NCBI RefSeq assembly: GCF_002243345.2
Contig: NZ_CP022655.2
Span: 5,202,001-5,266,000, forward strand
Source: Paenibacillus sp. RUD330
GTDB taxonomy: Bacteria > Bacillota > Bacilli > Paenibacillales > Paenibacillaceae
DNA: 64,000 nucleotides
Direction of reading: 5' to 3'
Shown: piece after piece, positions 16,889 to 26,627 of the stretch
Position numbering within the stretch: position 1 is the stretch's first letter
Layout of the letters: each line of letters starts with the position of its first letter
The notes under the pieces: model-generated
Databases searched by the model: none
Seen by the model: the letters and a program-made list of their open reading frames with translations, nothing else
Told to the model about the DNA's origin: nothing
Translations under genes and position numbers: made by a program

Positions 16889-17674
16889 ATGGTGCCTTGC
16901 AGTGAGATCGACCAGGTCATCGCCTACATTCACCGACACCTTTTCGACCCGATGCCGCTTGCCCGGCTGGCCAGGCACATTTCCTACAGCCCCTCGCATT
17001 TCGCCCGGCTGTTCAAGGAACGCACAGGGCTGACGCCCTTGTATTACGTGTCCTCCATGCGTCTTGAGCGGTCCAAGGACATGCTGCTCCGCACCCATCT
17101 GAGCATCCGGGACATCGGCCTCGAGATCGGACAGCAGAGCCTCGGCACGTTCACGACCCGCTTCACGCAGCGCGTAGGGGTATCCCCCGCCGAATTCCGC
17201 CAGTCGGCCCTCGGCGCGGATCGGGATTTCGAGTCCCTTCGGCGGCTGGGAGACTGGCGGCAGCCTGCCGTCCCGATCTTCCGGGAGGGATGCGTGAGCG
17301 GCATCATCGAGGCCGCCGTCCCGTTCGAAGGCTTCGTCCTCGTAGGCTTGTTCTCCAAGCCGATTCCGGAAGGCCTCCCTTTGTACGGCACGCTCGTCCG
17401 CTATCCCGGCAGCTTCCGCTTCGACGGCGTGAAGCCGGGAACCTACTACCTGATGGCCACCTCCATTTCCTGGACGATGGCGGGGATGGACATGCTGCTG
17501 CCGGAGACGACCCTGCGCACCCGCAGCAAGTCCCCGCTGACCGTCCTTCCGGGCGTCCCCCTCCCGCCTCAGGAGCTGCTGCTGCATGAGCCCCGGCTGG
17601 ATGATCCGCCGATCCTGGTCTCCCTGCCTCTGCTCATGAACAACTTCCTGAGCAAGGTTCGGCAAGGACTCTGA
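16889..17674 (+). CDS. AraC-family transcription regulator with N-terminal HTH
   Basis: DNA-binding regulator of 261 residues. The double helix-turn-helix is at the N-terminus (about 8-105: FDPMPLARLARHISYSPSHFARLFKERTGLTP, in two blocks, then SIRDIGLEIGQQSLGTFTTRFTQRVGVSPAEFR). The C-terminal 150 residues (LYGTLVRYPGSFRFDGVKPGTYYLM) resemble small effector-binding domains of this subgroup. ATG 16889 has GGAGGAGG eight bases ahead. It ends at a strong terminator; the adjacent genes are unrelated or convergent, so its target is unknown. Confidence 0.88.
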   Translation: MVPCSEIDQVIAYIHRHLFDPMPLARLARHISYSPSHFARLFKERTGLTPLYYVSSMRLERSKDMLLRTHLSIRDIGLEIGQQSLGTFTTRFTQRVGVSPAEFRQSALGADRDFESLRRLGDWRQPAVPIFREGCVSGIIEAAVPFEGFVLVGLFSKPIPEGLPLYGTLVRYPGSFRFDGVKPGTYYLMATSISWTMAGMDMLLPETTLRTRSKSPLTVLPGVPLPPQELLLHEPRLDDPPILVSLPLLMNNFLSKVRQGL

Positions 17675-17727
17675 TCCGAGCCGAGACATGGCCATTCGCT
17701 TGCCGGGGCGCGATCCAGAATGAACAA

Positions 17728-17775
17728 CCCTGAAGCCAAGCCGGATGAGTCCAGCTTGGCTTCAGGGTTTAGTTT
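17728..17775 (+). terminator. Terminator of the AraC regulator gene
   Basis: Perfect 14-bp stem CCCTGAAGCCAAGC/GCTTGGCTTCAGGG followed by TTTAGTTT. It may also serve the convergent sugar operon. Confidence 0.85.
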
Positions 17776-17912
17776 GCATGCAGACCTCTCGTTCTTCAGG
17801 CTCTTTTTTTCATGGGAATCAATCTATCGTTGCATCGCAGGACGGGTCGATCGCTGACCCGCGCTCCCCGCCGCGACGTTGAACGCACCTGGAATTCCGC
17901 CGCCCTGCATTC

Positions 17913-20054
17913 TCAGCGGGCGAGCCGCAGCTCCGCCACGCAGACGGAATGCGGCTTCAGCACGATGGGACCGTTCTCCGGCCAGACCCGCTCCCGTACT
18001 GTGATCCGCTCCGGCTCGAACACCGAGTTGATCGCCTCGAAGTCTTCTCCGGCGATTTCCCACAGCTTCGCCTGCAGCGGCTTGAGCTCTTCCCGGAGAG
18101 CTGCCGCATCCGCATGGGGGGCCGGCGACTCCCCTTCCCTGCCCGGCCTTCCGCCTGCCAGCGGAGCAAGCTGCGCTCCTCCTATACCCGAGCCTCCGCC
18201 TGCCAGCGGCAGCGGAGCAGGCAGCGCCCCCTCGATGCGCACTTCGGTCTCCAGCGGCTCCAAGCCCCGATTGACGAGGAATACCGTCAGAATCTCCCCG
18301 GAGCCGTCCAGGCACGCCACGGCGTCGAGAACCGGAAGCTCCCGCGCCCCCAGCCCGATCGCAGGCGCGCTCCCCTTCCAGAAATAGGTATCGCACTCCG
18401 TTCGGGCCGGAACGACGCGGGCGATGGACCGGTTCGCGTAGAGCTCCATCACATGATAGGAAGGCGTTCCGTAGATGATTCGGCTCTTGCCGCTCCATCC
18501 CGGCAGCCTGCCGCGGTATTGGTCCGAATAAACGTCTCCGACCCGGATGCAGCCGCCCAGCCAGCCGTTGACCAGATCCGAGAAGCTTCCGATCTTCACC
18601 CGATGCGACTGCCGGAGGAATTCGTTGAGATTGGCCGCATTCGCCACAGCCGCCTCCAGCGTATGCTCCTCGGGCAGCCCTTCCCGGATCGTGTTGGGGT
18701 AATACATCGTGTTGTATTCCGTTACGGCCAGCTTCACATGGGCATAAGCAGGCTCGGCATCCAGCAGCTCCGCCGTCTGCCGGATCATCTCGCGCGTCAC
18801 CTCGGGGAACGCCGCCGCATGACGGTACCGCTCCTCCTTCGGCGTGCCGGGATGGATGCCGGTCGTTCCGAAGCCGTGATAGATATGGAGGGTCAGCAGA
18901 TCGATCCGATGTGCGGCCTGCCGCAGCATCGCCCGGTTCCAAGCGGGATCGCAGTCTCCGCAAGCGAGCAGCACGATGCCGGAGTCGACCGCCTTCATCG
19001 CCTCGGCGAACCGCAGGTACCGCTCCGCGAACTCTTCCGCGCTGCAATGCCCATGCTGCCACGGACCGTAGATTTCATTGCCGATCTCCCAATGCTTGAC
19101 TCCGAAGGGCTCCGGATGCCCGTTGCGCGCCCTTATCGCTCCATAAGGCGTATCGGCGCTGCCGTTGCAATATTCCAGCCAGGCGGCCGCTTCCTCGGGC
19201 GTGCCCGTGCCGGCGTTGACGCAGATGAGCGGCTCCGTCTCCGTGTCCCGGCAGAAGGCGATGAATTCATCCGTTCCGAAGTATTTGTTCGTCCAGCCTC
19301 CCCACGCCTCGTTGACCATGTTCGGACGCTCCAGATCCGGACCGATGGCATGCTCGAAATGATAGGCGCTGATATGGTTGCCCGCCAGCCTCATCATGCC
19401 GGGCTTCAGCCGCCTGGTCATCTCGACGATTTCCCGCTTGACGATGCCTCTGCTGTAGGAAGGCAGCATCGAGACATGGTCGAGCCATAACGTGCCCGAG
19501 CCTGTGGAATCCCTCCAGCCCTCCTCCTCGGAGGAGATGGTCAGCCGGAACTCGGCCTGCTCGGCATCCCGGGACGGCGTCAGGCTGAAGCGGTACGTTC
19601 GCCAGTTATGGCTCTCCAGCGCGACCTCGCTGCGGGCGAGCAGTTCTCCGCTGCGGGAATCCGCCAGCTCGCAGACGAAGCTCCGGACCTCGGGCATCGC
19701 CCGGGCCACGATACGTACGTTGTACGTGCTGCCGCCCTCCACGGAGACTCTCTGGCCGATGCCGCCGCGGCAGCGGTCGGCGCCGAAGACGCGGATCTTC
19801 TGGCTGTGTCCGGAATGCCTGGGCGCTGCCGGCTCCAGGGCATACAACGTGTTTTTGCCGTCCGTGACGGGATGCCAGCCGGAGGATACGCCCCCGGCCG
19901 CCTCATCCTCGAAATCCATATCCTTGAGTACGAAAGCGAGCATGGCGTCCATATGATCGCGGATATCCTCCACGAAATGTCCGAACAGATAGGGATGGAT
20001 AGACGCTTCTCCCGCCGACTGCATATCGATGGAAACCGCTGCTTTTTGTCCCAT
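17913..20054 (-). CDS. GH51 alpha-L-arabinofuranosidase
   Basis: Glycoside hydrolase of 713 residues without a signal peptide, so probably cytoplasmic, releasing arabinose from imported arabino-oligosaccharides. The acid/base Glu is in VKHWEIGNEIYG and the nucleophile Glu in LAVTEYNTMYY, both hallmarks of GH51. IHPYLFGHFVEDI is the usual N-terminal motif; MRLAGNHISAYHFEHAIGP follows. About 50 residues near 615-670 are Gly/Ala/Pro-rich and look like an inserted loop. ATG 20054 follows GGAGGG and lies 16 bases after the permease gene, so it is the last gene of the importer operon. Confidence 0.92.
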   Translation of the reverse strand: MGQKAAVSIDMQSAGEASIHPYLFGHFVEDIRDHMDAMLAFVLKDMDFEDEAAGGVSSGWHPVTDGKNTLYALEPAAPRHSGHSQKIRVFGADRCRGGIGQRVSVEGGSTYNVRIVARAMPEVRSFVCELADSRSGELLARSEVALESHNWRTYRFSLTPSRDAEQAEFRLTISSEEEGWRDSTGSGTLWLDHVSMLPSYSRGIVKREIVEMTRRLKPGMMRLAGNHISAYHFEHAIGPDLERPNMVNEAWGGWTNKYFGTDEFIAFCRDTETEPLICVNAGTGTPEEAAAWLEYCNGSADTPYGAIRARNGHPEPFGVKHWEIGNEIYGPWQHGHCSAEEFAERYLRFAEAMKAVDSGIVLLACGDCDPAWNRAMLRQAAHRIDLLTLHIYHGFGTTGIHPGTPKEERYRHAAAFPEVTREMIRQTAELLDAEPAYAHVKLAVTEYNTMYYPNTIREGLPEEHTLEAAVANAANLNEFLRQSHRVKIGSFSDLVNGWLGGCIRVGDVYSDQYRGRLPGWSGKSRIIYGTPSYHVMELYANRSIARVVPARTECDTYFWKGSAPAIGLGARELPVLDAVACLDGSGEILTVFLVNRGLEPLETEVRIEGALPAPLPLAGGGSGIGGAQLAPLAGGRPGREGESPAPHADAAALREELKPLQAKLWEIAGEDFEAINSVFEPERITVRERVWPENGPIVLKPHSVCVAELRLAR

Positions 20055-20070
20055 AGGCTTGATCCCTCCG

Positions 20071-20991
20071 TTATTCTTTGATGGAACCGATCATGACGCC
20101 CTTCACGAAATGCTTCTGCACGAAAGGATACAGCAGCAGCACCGGAATGCTGGCGATGATGATCAGCGCGTATTTGATGCTCTCGCCCATGAGCAGCTTC
20201 TCCGCCATCCCGAAGCCGGCATCGTCGAGAACGCTGCTCTGGCTTACGATCAGAATTTGCCGCAGCACGAGCTGAAGCGGATAGAGATTCTCGTCCCGCA
20301 AATAAATCAGCGCATTGAAATAGGAGTTCCAATGGCCAACCGCGTAAAACAGCACCATGACCGCCAGAATAGGCTTCGACAGCGGGAGGATGACCGAGGC
20401 CAGCAGCCTCGTATTGGAGCAGCCGTCGATCAGGGCCGCCTCCTGCAGCTCCCAGGGGATGCCGTTCTGAAAATAAGTCCGCATGACGATCAGATTGTAG
20501 GTCGCGATCGCCGTCGGCACGATCATCGCCCAGAACGTGTTGACCAGGTGGAGGTCCTTGACGACGAGATACGTCGGAATGATGCCTCCGCTGAAAAACA
20601 TCGTGAACGCGATGCCGAACATGAGCAGTCCGCGTCCCGGCAAATCCCGGCGTGACAGCGGATAGGCGGCGAGCGTCGTCAGGAGCAGATTGACGGCGGT
20701 GCCGACGCCGGTGTACAGCAGCGTGTTGCCGTAGCTTCTCCACACGCCTTCGTAGCCGAGCACCTCCTTGTAGGCATCCAGCGTGAAGCCCGCGGGCAGC
20801 AGCCACATCTCCCCGTCCAGCACCTTCTGCGGATCGCTGAACGAGGCGCTCAGGACGAACAGCAGCGGGTAGAGGACGACGATCAGAATCAGCCCGGAGA
20901 GGGCATAGACAGCCAGATCGAAGACGCGTTCGCCGTCCATCCGGGTACGGGAAGCCGCAGGAAAAGCGGCAGCCGGACTTTTTCTCACCAT
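20071..20991 (-). CDS. Carbohydrate ABC transporter permease, LplC/YtcP type
   Basis: Inner-membrane permease of 306 residues, the second permease of a CUT1-family sugar importer. It has six predicted helices and the EAA loop PWELQEAALIDGCSNTRL for ATPase docking; the C-terminus KHFVKGVMIGSIKE is the standard LplC-type ending. The ATG at 20991 overlaps the stop of the first permease (ATGGTGA). A longer open frame upstream is an artefact of the neighbouring gene. No ATPase gene is in this operon; CUT1 systems of Bacillales usually share MsmX-type ATPases. Confidence 0.93.
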   Translation of the reverse strand: MVRKSPAAAFPAASRTRMDGERVFDLAVYALSGLILIVVLYPLLFVLSASFSDPQKVLDGEMWLLPAGFTLDAYKEVLGYEGVWRSYGNTLLYTGVGTAVNLLLTTLAAYPLSRRDLPGRGLLMFGIAFTMFFSGGIIPTYLVVKDLHLVNTFWAMIVPTAIATYNLIVMRTYFQNGIPWELQEAALIDGCSNTRLLASVILPLSKPILAVMVLFYAVGHWNSYFNALIYLRDENLYPLQLVLRQILIVSQSSVLDDAGFGMAEKLLMGESIKYALIIIASIPVLLLYPFVQKHFVKGVMIGSIKE

Positions 20992-21965
20992 AGGCTTGTC
21001 TCCGCCTTTCTGCGCGCATACCCGTTGATCAGCACCAGCAGGGCGAAGTTGATGACGGAATTGAACAGTCCGATCGCCGAGCTGTAGCCGTAGTCGCCTT
21101 TGAGGATGCCGTTCGTGTAGACGAACGTCTGGATGACGTCGCTGCTCCCCTTGTTGAGGTTGTTCTGCATGAGGAGGATCTTCTCGAAGCCGATGTTCAT
21201 GAAGGAGCCGACATCGAGGATGAGCATGATGACGATGACCGGCAGAATGCCCGGAACCGAGATATGCCACAATCTCCGCAGACGGCTTGCCCCGTCCATT
21301 TTGGCCGCCTCGTACAGCTGCGGGTTGATGCCGCTGAGAGCGGCGATATAGACGATGGACTGCCATCCCATATTTTGCCATATGTTCGAACCGATGAAAA
21401 TCGTCTTGAACCAGCCTGCGCTTTCCATGAACGATACCGGCTGCCCGCCGGCTGCCTGCAGCAGCAGGTTGACGATGCCCGTCCGCGGATCCAGGAACAG
21501 CTCCAGCATGCCGACGATGACGACGGCCGAGATGAAATGCGGGATGTAGGTGACGTTCTGAAGCAGCTTGCGGAACCGGTCGCTGCGGATCTCCGTCACC
21601 AGAAGCGCCAGCAGGATCGGCAGCGGAAAGGCGATCAGGAGCCGCAGCAGGCTGATGCTGACCGTGTTCCAGAGCAGGCGCCCGAAGTAATAGGAGGAGA
21701 AGAAGCGCTCGAAGTTGTCGAAGCCGATCCAGTCGCTTCCCGTGATGCCTTTGACAGGATTGAAATCCTTGAATGCGATCTGCACGCCGTACATCGGACC
21801 GTACTGGAAAATCAAATACCACAGCAGCGGCAGCGCCAGCATGAGGTACAGGTCGTACCGCGCCGCGATGCGTCTCCGCAGCCGGCGGGCCTCGGATGTA
21901 CCGGTGCCGGATGCCGCGCGCCGCGGATCGGAAAGCGCCTCCTGCCTTTCAGGGGAGGATGTCAT
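20985..21965 (-). CDS. Carbohydrate ABC transporter permease, LplB type
   Basis: Inner-membrane permease of 326 residues, first of the pair. After about 35 polar residues come six predicted helices; LPLLWYLIFQYGPMYGVQIAF is the typical first helix (given in part), and the EAA loop is NPQLYEAAKMDGASRLRRLW. It lies between the solute-binding protein gene (80 bases upstream) and the second permease (7-base overlap). GAGAGG precedes ATG 21965. Together the three genes form an importer for oligosaccharides or sugar derivatives; the GH51 enzyme points to arabinose-containing substrates. Confidence 0.93.
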   Translation of the reverse strand: MTSSPERQEALSDPRRAASGTGTSEARRLRRRIAARYDLYLMLALPLLWYLIFQYGPMYGVQIAFKDFNPVKGITGSDWIGFDNFERFFSSYYFGRLLWNTVSISLLRLLIAFPLPILLALLVTEIRSDRFRKLLQNVTYIPHFISAVVIVGMLELFLDPRTGIVNLLLQAAGGQPVSFMESAGWFKTIFIGSNIWQNMGWQSIVYIAALSGINPQLYEAAKMDGASRLRRLWHISVPGILPVIVIMLILDVGSFMNIGFEKILLMQNNLNKGSSDVIQTFVYTNGILKGDYGYSSAIGLFNSVINFALLVLINGYARRKAETSLW

Positions 21966-22045
21966 CGCCGGTCGCCTCTCTTTCTTCCAGGCGGACGGAG
22001 AGCCGGACGGCGGCAGCGCTCCCGTCCGGCCTCAGCTCCAGCCGA

Positions 22046-23653
22046 TCAATGGGATTGGGTGTTGTCGAATGCGTTCTGATAGATTTCTTCCAGCCTCGGC
22101 AAGCCGAGCCCCTTCAGCGTCTTGGCGTACTCGTCCCACTTGTCCAGCGGAAGAGCCCCGGTGATGAACTTGGCGGTCGACTCCGCGACGTAGGCGTCGA
22201 GATCCTGGCGCAGCGTATCGAGCTCCTTGTTCGTTTTTTCATCCAGCAGAGGCGCGCCGTAGATTGCCTTGGGCAGGTAAGGATCCAGCTTCTTCTGCGC
22301 TTCCTGCACCGATGGCGGGTTGACCGCCGAAGCGTTCTTCTCGATGAGCAGCTGCGGCGCGCCCCCGCCCGGCCAGGACGTGAACTGTCCGATCGCCGTG
22401 CCCATTCCCCGCTTGTCGGTCCGGATGGACTCGTTGTATTCCGGCAGCCCGTCGGCCTTGAACGAGAAGGTCTGGCCCTCGATGCCGTAACGGAACAAGG
22501 TCGAGCCTTCCTCCCCGTAGAAATAGTCGATCCAGCGGATCGTCGCATCGGGATGTTTGTCGGCGGAGGTGACGGCGAAGGTGCCGAAGTCGCGGGCGAC
22601 CGGCTTGGCCCAGACCGTCCGGATGCCTGCGGGACCGCTCAGGGGAGCGATGCCGGCATACTCGTCCTTCTTCTCCCCGAACGGATCGCCGGCCTGGTTA
22701 TGCAGATAGCCTGCCTGAGCGGCAGCCATCTTGGCGTAATACTGCGTCGGCTTCTGGCTGAACACCTCCGGATCCAGCAGCTTCTCCGCATACAGCTTGT
22801 TCAGGAAGCCGAGGTAGTCCTTGTAGGCCTGATCGTCGAGCCAGCTGTCGACCTTGCCGTCCTTGATGTTGAGATTGTAGCCGAGCTGATAATCCAGTCC
22901 CCAGGAACCCGCGAGCGACGAGATGACTGCGGCCTGATCGAGCTCGGTCATCGGAATCTCGTCCTTCTTGCCGTTGCCGTTGGGATCCCCGTCTCGGAAA
23001 GCCGTCAGCACCCGCACGAGTTCGTCGGTCGTGGATGGCTCCCGGAGGTTCAGCTTCCTTAGCCACGCCGTGTTGAGCCAGGCTTTGTCGGTGCGTGCCG
23101 CGGGCAGCTCGATGACCGCGGGCAGCGCGTAGATATGGCCGTCCGGAGCCTTGATGGAGGCCAGAATCTCGGGGTTCTTCTCCAGCAGCGCCTTGAGGTT
23201 CGGCGCGTGCCGGTCGATCAGCTGCTCGAGCGGAACAAGCAGCCCGGAGCTGCCGTACTTGACGGCCTCCAGCGGCGTGATCGCCGCCTTGTAGAGCGCG
23301 TCGGGGAGCTCGTCCGAGGACAGCAGCAGGTTTTTGCGTTCCGCAAAACCCTCGGCGGGCACATCCTCCCACTGCACCTCGATGCCCGTCTTTTTCGCAT
23401 AGTCCTGGAAAAAGAGCATGTCCTTGTACGGGCCGTTCAGCGGCGCGCGCTGCGCGAACATCTTCAGCTTGATCGGCGACTTCGCAATCGGGTAGCCGGT
23501 CTCGTTGAAGTCCGCCGCCTCCCGGGCCGCCCCTTCGGCACCCTCCGCTTTTGCCTTCGACGCCTCGCCTTTGTCGGACGAGCAGGCCGTCAGGCCGAGC
23601 AGCAGGGCGGCAGCGCAAAGTCCGGCGGCAGCTTGAAGCCTTCTTGTTTTCAT
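22046..23653 (-). CDS. Extracellular sugar-binding lipoprotein, LplA type
   Basis: Substrate-binding lipoprotein of 535 residues anchored outside the membrane. The signal peptide ends in the lipobox LTAC with the modified Cys at residue 24, followed by a charged linker. The mature part has the CUT1 binding-protein fold; FRDGDPNGNGKKDEIPM is the calcium-binding EF-hand-like loop typical of the LplA group. AAGGGGG precedes ATG 23653. A TATAAT-like -10 at 23709-23714 within the end of the AraC gene could start this operon, but its -35 spacing is poor. It is the first gene of the importer/GH51 operon. Confidence 0.92.
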   Translation of the reverse strand: MKTRRLQAAAGLCAAALLLGLTACSSDKGEASKAKAEGAEGAAREAADFNETGYPIAKSPIKLKMFAQRAPLNGPYKDMLFFQDYAKKTGIEVQWEDVPAEGFAERKNLLLSSDELPDALYKAAITPLEAVKYGSSGLLVPLEQLIDRHAPNLKALLEKNPEILASIKAPDGHIYALPAVIELPAARTDKAWLNTAWLRKLNLREPSTTDELVRVLTAFRDGDPNGNGKKDEIPMTELDQAAVISSLAGSWGLDYQLGYNLNIKDGKVDSWLDDQAYKDYLGFLNKLYAEKLLDPEVFSQKPTQYYAKMAAAQAGYLHNQAGDPFGEKKDEYAGIAPLSGPAGIRTVWAKPVARDFGTFAVTSADKHPDATIRWIDYFYGEEGSTLFRYGIEGQTFSFKADGLPEYNESIRTDKRGMGTAIGQFTSWPGGGAPQLLIEKNASAVNPPSVQEAQKKLDPYLPKAIYGAPLLDEKTNKELDTLRQDLDAYVAESTAKFITGALPLDKWDEYAKTLKGLGLPRLEEIYQNAFDNTQSH

Positions 23654-23725
23654 GTCGGGATCCCCCTTGAATTCATTTATTCTTACTTAGTTCATGAATA
23701 TAGTCGGAATTATAGGCGCAGAAAC

Positions 23726-24589
23726 TCATCCGCCGGCAACCTGGTCCTGTCCCCGCTGCAGCCGGAAGGCGGTCGGAGAGATGCCGTAGTGGCGGCAGAA
23801 AGCTCTCGAGAAGGCGTACAAATCCGAATAGCCCAGCGACAGCGATACTTCCGTGACGGACAGGTCGTCTGCCGCAAGCAGCTCGGCGGCTTTGTCCATC
23901 CGCCTGTCGAGCAGGTACGCCTGGGGACTCATCCCGTAGCGGCGGCTGAATTCCGCATAGAGATGGGAGCGGTGCACGCCGGCCATCCTGGCGATGTCCG
24001 AGATCCGGATCGATTCCATGCAGTGGTGGCGGATGTACTCCTCGCAGGTCGCCAGCCAGCGGGGCTCGTTCCCCGCTGCCCGCTCCGGAGGCAGGTCGAG
24101 CAGGGAGAACAGCCGGTAGAGAGCCGCCTGGCGCCCGAATTCCTGGCCTTCGCCCGCATGCCGGTGAAAGTCGCCCCGGAGATGTTCGATCAGCCCTCCG
24201 CTCACCCCGCCCTGCACATAAGGCCGCTCCGGAGCCAGTCCGACCCGCTCCAGCACCTGCTGCGCCTGCGGGCCGTCGAAGGCGGCCCAGTGCATCGCAA
24301 GCGGCGAAGAAGGCATGTAGTCGCATACCCGGTAGCTATGCTTCTTGCCGGGATAGAGAGCGAACAGGTCCCCCTTGCGCAGCATGGCCGAGCCGCCTTC
24401 CCAGAGCAGCTCGACCGAGCCGTTCAGCACGAAATGAAGGGAATAACATTCGATCATGCGCGTTCCCACGGCATAATTGCTCTTGGCCGAAGTCCGGCCG
24501 GAACGAATCAGCCACACGCCCCCGAGCCGCTCGAAGGGAGTAGGCGTGTAATAGTGGAAGTCCGCGTATTCATGGCCGTACTCTCTCAT
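23726..24589 (-). CDS. AraC-family regulator of the sugar importer operon
   Basis: Regulator of 287 residues with an N-terminal cupin sensor (about 30-110; GGSAMLRKGDLFALYPGKKH) and a C-terminal double HTH (about 185-280; SIRISDIARMAGVHRSHLYAEF and SVTEVSLSLGYSDLYAFSRAF). It lies 72 bases upstream of, and parallel to, the binding-protein gene, so it most likely activates that operon in response to the imported sugar (inference). It is preceded by the sulfatase gene and its terminator. Confidence 0.9.
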   Translation of the reverse strand: MREYGHEYADFHYYTPTPFERLGGVWLIRSGRTSAKSNYAVGTRMIECYSLHFVLNGSVELLWEGGSAMLRKGDLFALYPGKKHSYRVCDYMPSSPLAMHWAAFDGPQAQQVLERVGLAPERPYVQGGVSGGLIEHLRGDFHRHAGEGQEFGRQAALYRLFSLLDLPPERAAGNEPRWLATCEEYIRHHCMESIRISDIARMAGVHRSHLYAEFSRRYGMSPQAYLLDRRMDKAAELLAADDLSVTEVSLSLGYSDLYAFSRAFCRHYGISPTAFRLQRGQDQVAGG

Positions 24590-24699
24590 TCGTCATCCCC
24601 CTTGTGCAGAGCCTGCGGCTTCCGCGCTCTCCCTGAGGCTCATCCGCATCGCTCCATGGGATTCCAGCCTATGCTGGCGCGGCGCCCTCCCGACGCTTG

Positions 24700-24735
24700 A
24701 AAAAAGACGCGGCACATCCATAGGTGTGCCGCGTC
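24700..24735 (-). terminator. Terminator of the sulfatase gene
   Basis: Perfect stem GACGCGGCACA/TGTGCCGCGTC with a minus-strand T6 tail, 49 bases after the sulfatase stop codon. Confidence 0.85.
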
Positions 24736-24783
24736 TCCAGTTGTCCGGCAGACTCGTTCAGGAATAAGCATACTTCGTTTTCG

Positions 24784-26292
24784 CTACGCATGCCAGACCC
24801 TTGGCATCGGCATCGCTTCCTTGCCGAGCTCCGCCCAGGCGTACCGCAGCAGCAGCTCCGCCTTGAGGGCAAGGCGATCCGGCTCGTCCCACAGGTTGCG
24901 CAGCTCGCCCGGATCCTCCTGCAGATCGAACAGCTCGCCGTAGGTCTGGTTGTAGTAGACGGTAAGCTTGTATCTCCGGTCCACATAGGTTTTCTGGTGG
25001 ATCGTCGTCGGCTCATGCCGGAACTCGACGATGGCATGGCTGCGCGCCTCCTGCCGCTCTCCCCGCCATACGGCGCCCTGGTCCACTCCCGTCATCTCGG
25101 CGGGAACCGGGATGCCGCATAGGTTCAGGAAGCTCGGAGCCAGATCGACGAGCGACTGGATGGCATCGGACTGGCGTCCGGCCGGCACCCGTCCCGGCTG
25201 CCGTACGAGAAACGGGACCCGGATGAGATCCTCGTAGTGGAAGCCCCCCTTGTACTGCAGCCCGTGCTGGCCGAAAAAATGGCCGTGGTCCGTCGTGAAC
25301 ACGACCAGGGTGTCCTCCGCCAGCCCGAGCTCGTCGAGCTTGTCCAGAATGCGGCCGATATGCTTGTCCATCAGGCTGATCATGCCGTAGTAAGTCGCGA
25401 CCAGCCGCCTTCTCTCTTCATCGGGCAGCAGATGGGATTGATAGCCGTGAATGCCGTAGCCCGTTTCCTTGAGATGGCCGAAATCCGGAGCCTCCGTCTG
25501 GGTCAGGCCGAAATGCGGCGGGTTGCGCTCATGCTCGCCCGCCGTGGCGGAAGGCACCGTGACGCCTGCAGGATCGTACAGCTTGTCCCATGGCTCCGGA
25601 ACGAGATAGTCGGGGTGGGGATCGAAAAAGCTCGCCCAGAGCAGGAAAGGCTCTCCCTCCCGCTTGTGTCCCTCCATCATCGCCATCGTCCGTTCCGCAA
25701 TCCAGGTGTCGTAGTGGAATTCCTCCGGTATCGGCCATGTATGCGAGATCGACGGATCCATCGTCCCGGTCGGGGCGAGGAAGTAATCCCGCCAGTTCAG
25801 GCAGCCCTTCTCCTCCATCCAGAGCGCATAGTGCTGGCCGACATGGGCTTCGTTCGTATGGTTGCGGGCCAGCTCCACATGGTCGAACCCGTAGAACGGG
25901 CCGTGGAACGTCCGCCAGTAATCCAGATCCTGAAGAGTCGGATAGGCTTCCAGGGAAGGATAATCGCCGCTTCCGCGCAGGGGCTGGAAATGGGCCTTGC
26001 CGATGAGTCCCGTCCGGTAGCCGGCCTCCGAGAATTCCTGCGCCACGGTGCGGCGGTCCTCCAGCAGCTTGGTGCCCAGTGTCCAGGCTCCGTGCTGGCT
26101 CGGATGCCGCCCGGTCAGGATGGAGGCTCTCGTCGGCGTGCAGGTGGGGTTCGGACAGTAGGCCCGCGTGAAAGCCGTTCCTTCTCTGGCGAGCCGGTCC
26201 AGATTGGGGGTGAGAGGCTCTCCGCCCAGAGCTCCGATCGTATTCCAGTGCTGCTGGTCGCTGGTGATGAGCAGAACGTTGGGACGTTTCAA
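24784..26292 (-). CDS. Type I sulfatase
   Basis: Sulfate ester hydrolase of 502 residues. The sulfatase signature CTPTRAS is at residues 51-57; Cys51 would be converted to formylglycine. Metal-ligand motifs ITSDQQ (10-14) near the N-terminus and FTTDHGHFFG further on are present, and LIGKAHF supplies the conserved Lys/His. No signal peptide is visible, suggesting a cytoplasmic enzyme. I chose TTG 26292 because AAGGAGG precedes it by eight bases and the sulfatase fold begins there; a longer in-frame extension to 26388 has no ribosome site. The maturase is not in the window. Adjacency to the arabinoside importer suggests a sulfated or mixed polysaccharide source (inference). Confidence 0.9.
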   Translation of the reverse strand: MKRPNVLLITSDQQHWNTIGALGGEPLTPNLDRLAREGTAFTRAYCPNPTCTPTRASILTGRHPSQHGAWTLGTKLLEDRRTVAQEFSEAGYRTGLIGKAHFQPLRGSGDYPSLEAYPTLQDLDYWRTFHGPFYGFDHVELARNHTNEAHVGQHYALWMEEKGCLNWRDYFLAPTGTMDPSISHTWPIPEEFHYDTWIAERTMAMMEGHKREGEPFLLWASFFDPHPDYLVPEPWDKLYDPAGVTVPSATAGEHERNPPHFGLTQTEAPDFGHLKETGYGIHGYQSHLLPDEERRRLVATYYGMISLMDKHIGRILDKLDELGLAEDTLVVFTTDHGHFFGQHGLQYKGGFHYEDLIRVPFLVRQPGRVPAGRQSDAIQSLVDLAPSFLNLCGIPVPAEMTGVDQGAVWRGERQEARSHAIVEFRHEPTTIHQKTYVDRRYKLTVYYNQTYGELFDLQEDPGELRNLWDEPDRLALKAELLLRYAWAELGKEAMPMPRVWHA

Positions 26293-26627
26293 GCCGCCTT
26301 CCTCCTTCACTCCGGAATAAAAGCATCGTAACCCGATCATCCAACTAAGGAAATGTTCGGATGTATTTGTCCAAATGTCGGGTCGCAATCTTGCATGCGG
26401 ATTTATAGGAATGCCGGGAAATCCCTCCGCGCAGAGCTGGAAAAAGGCATCTGGCGCGCTTCAGCTCCAGCTCAGGAATGCCTGAACTCGATCATCATCT
26501 TATTCCAATGTCTTTTTGCGATGCCTGGTTCCATGTCGTTTCCGCTGTAACGCCGCCTTATCCTCGCCATTGCGGCCGCCCGGTTGACACCCTCATGAAG
26601 AGAACCGCCGCTGCTCCGCGGGGATGG
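26293..26627. other. Non-coding stretch upstream of the sulfatase
   Basis: No gene is supported; it should contain the sulfatase promoter. No confident promoter is seen. Confidence 0.4.

Noticed and set aside
20992-21822. N-terminal extension giving a 583-residue version of the second permease
   Set aside because: The extension is the first permease gene read in another frame; the true start is ATG 20991 with a 7-base overlap.
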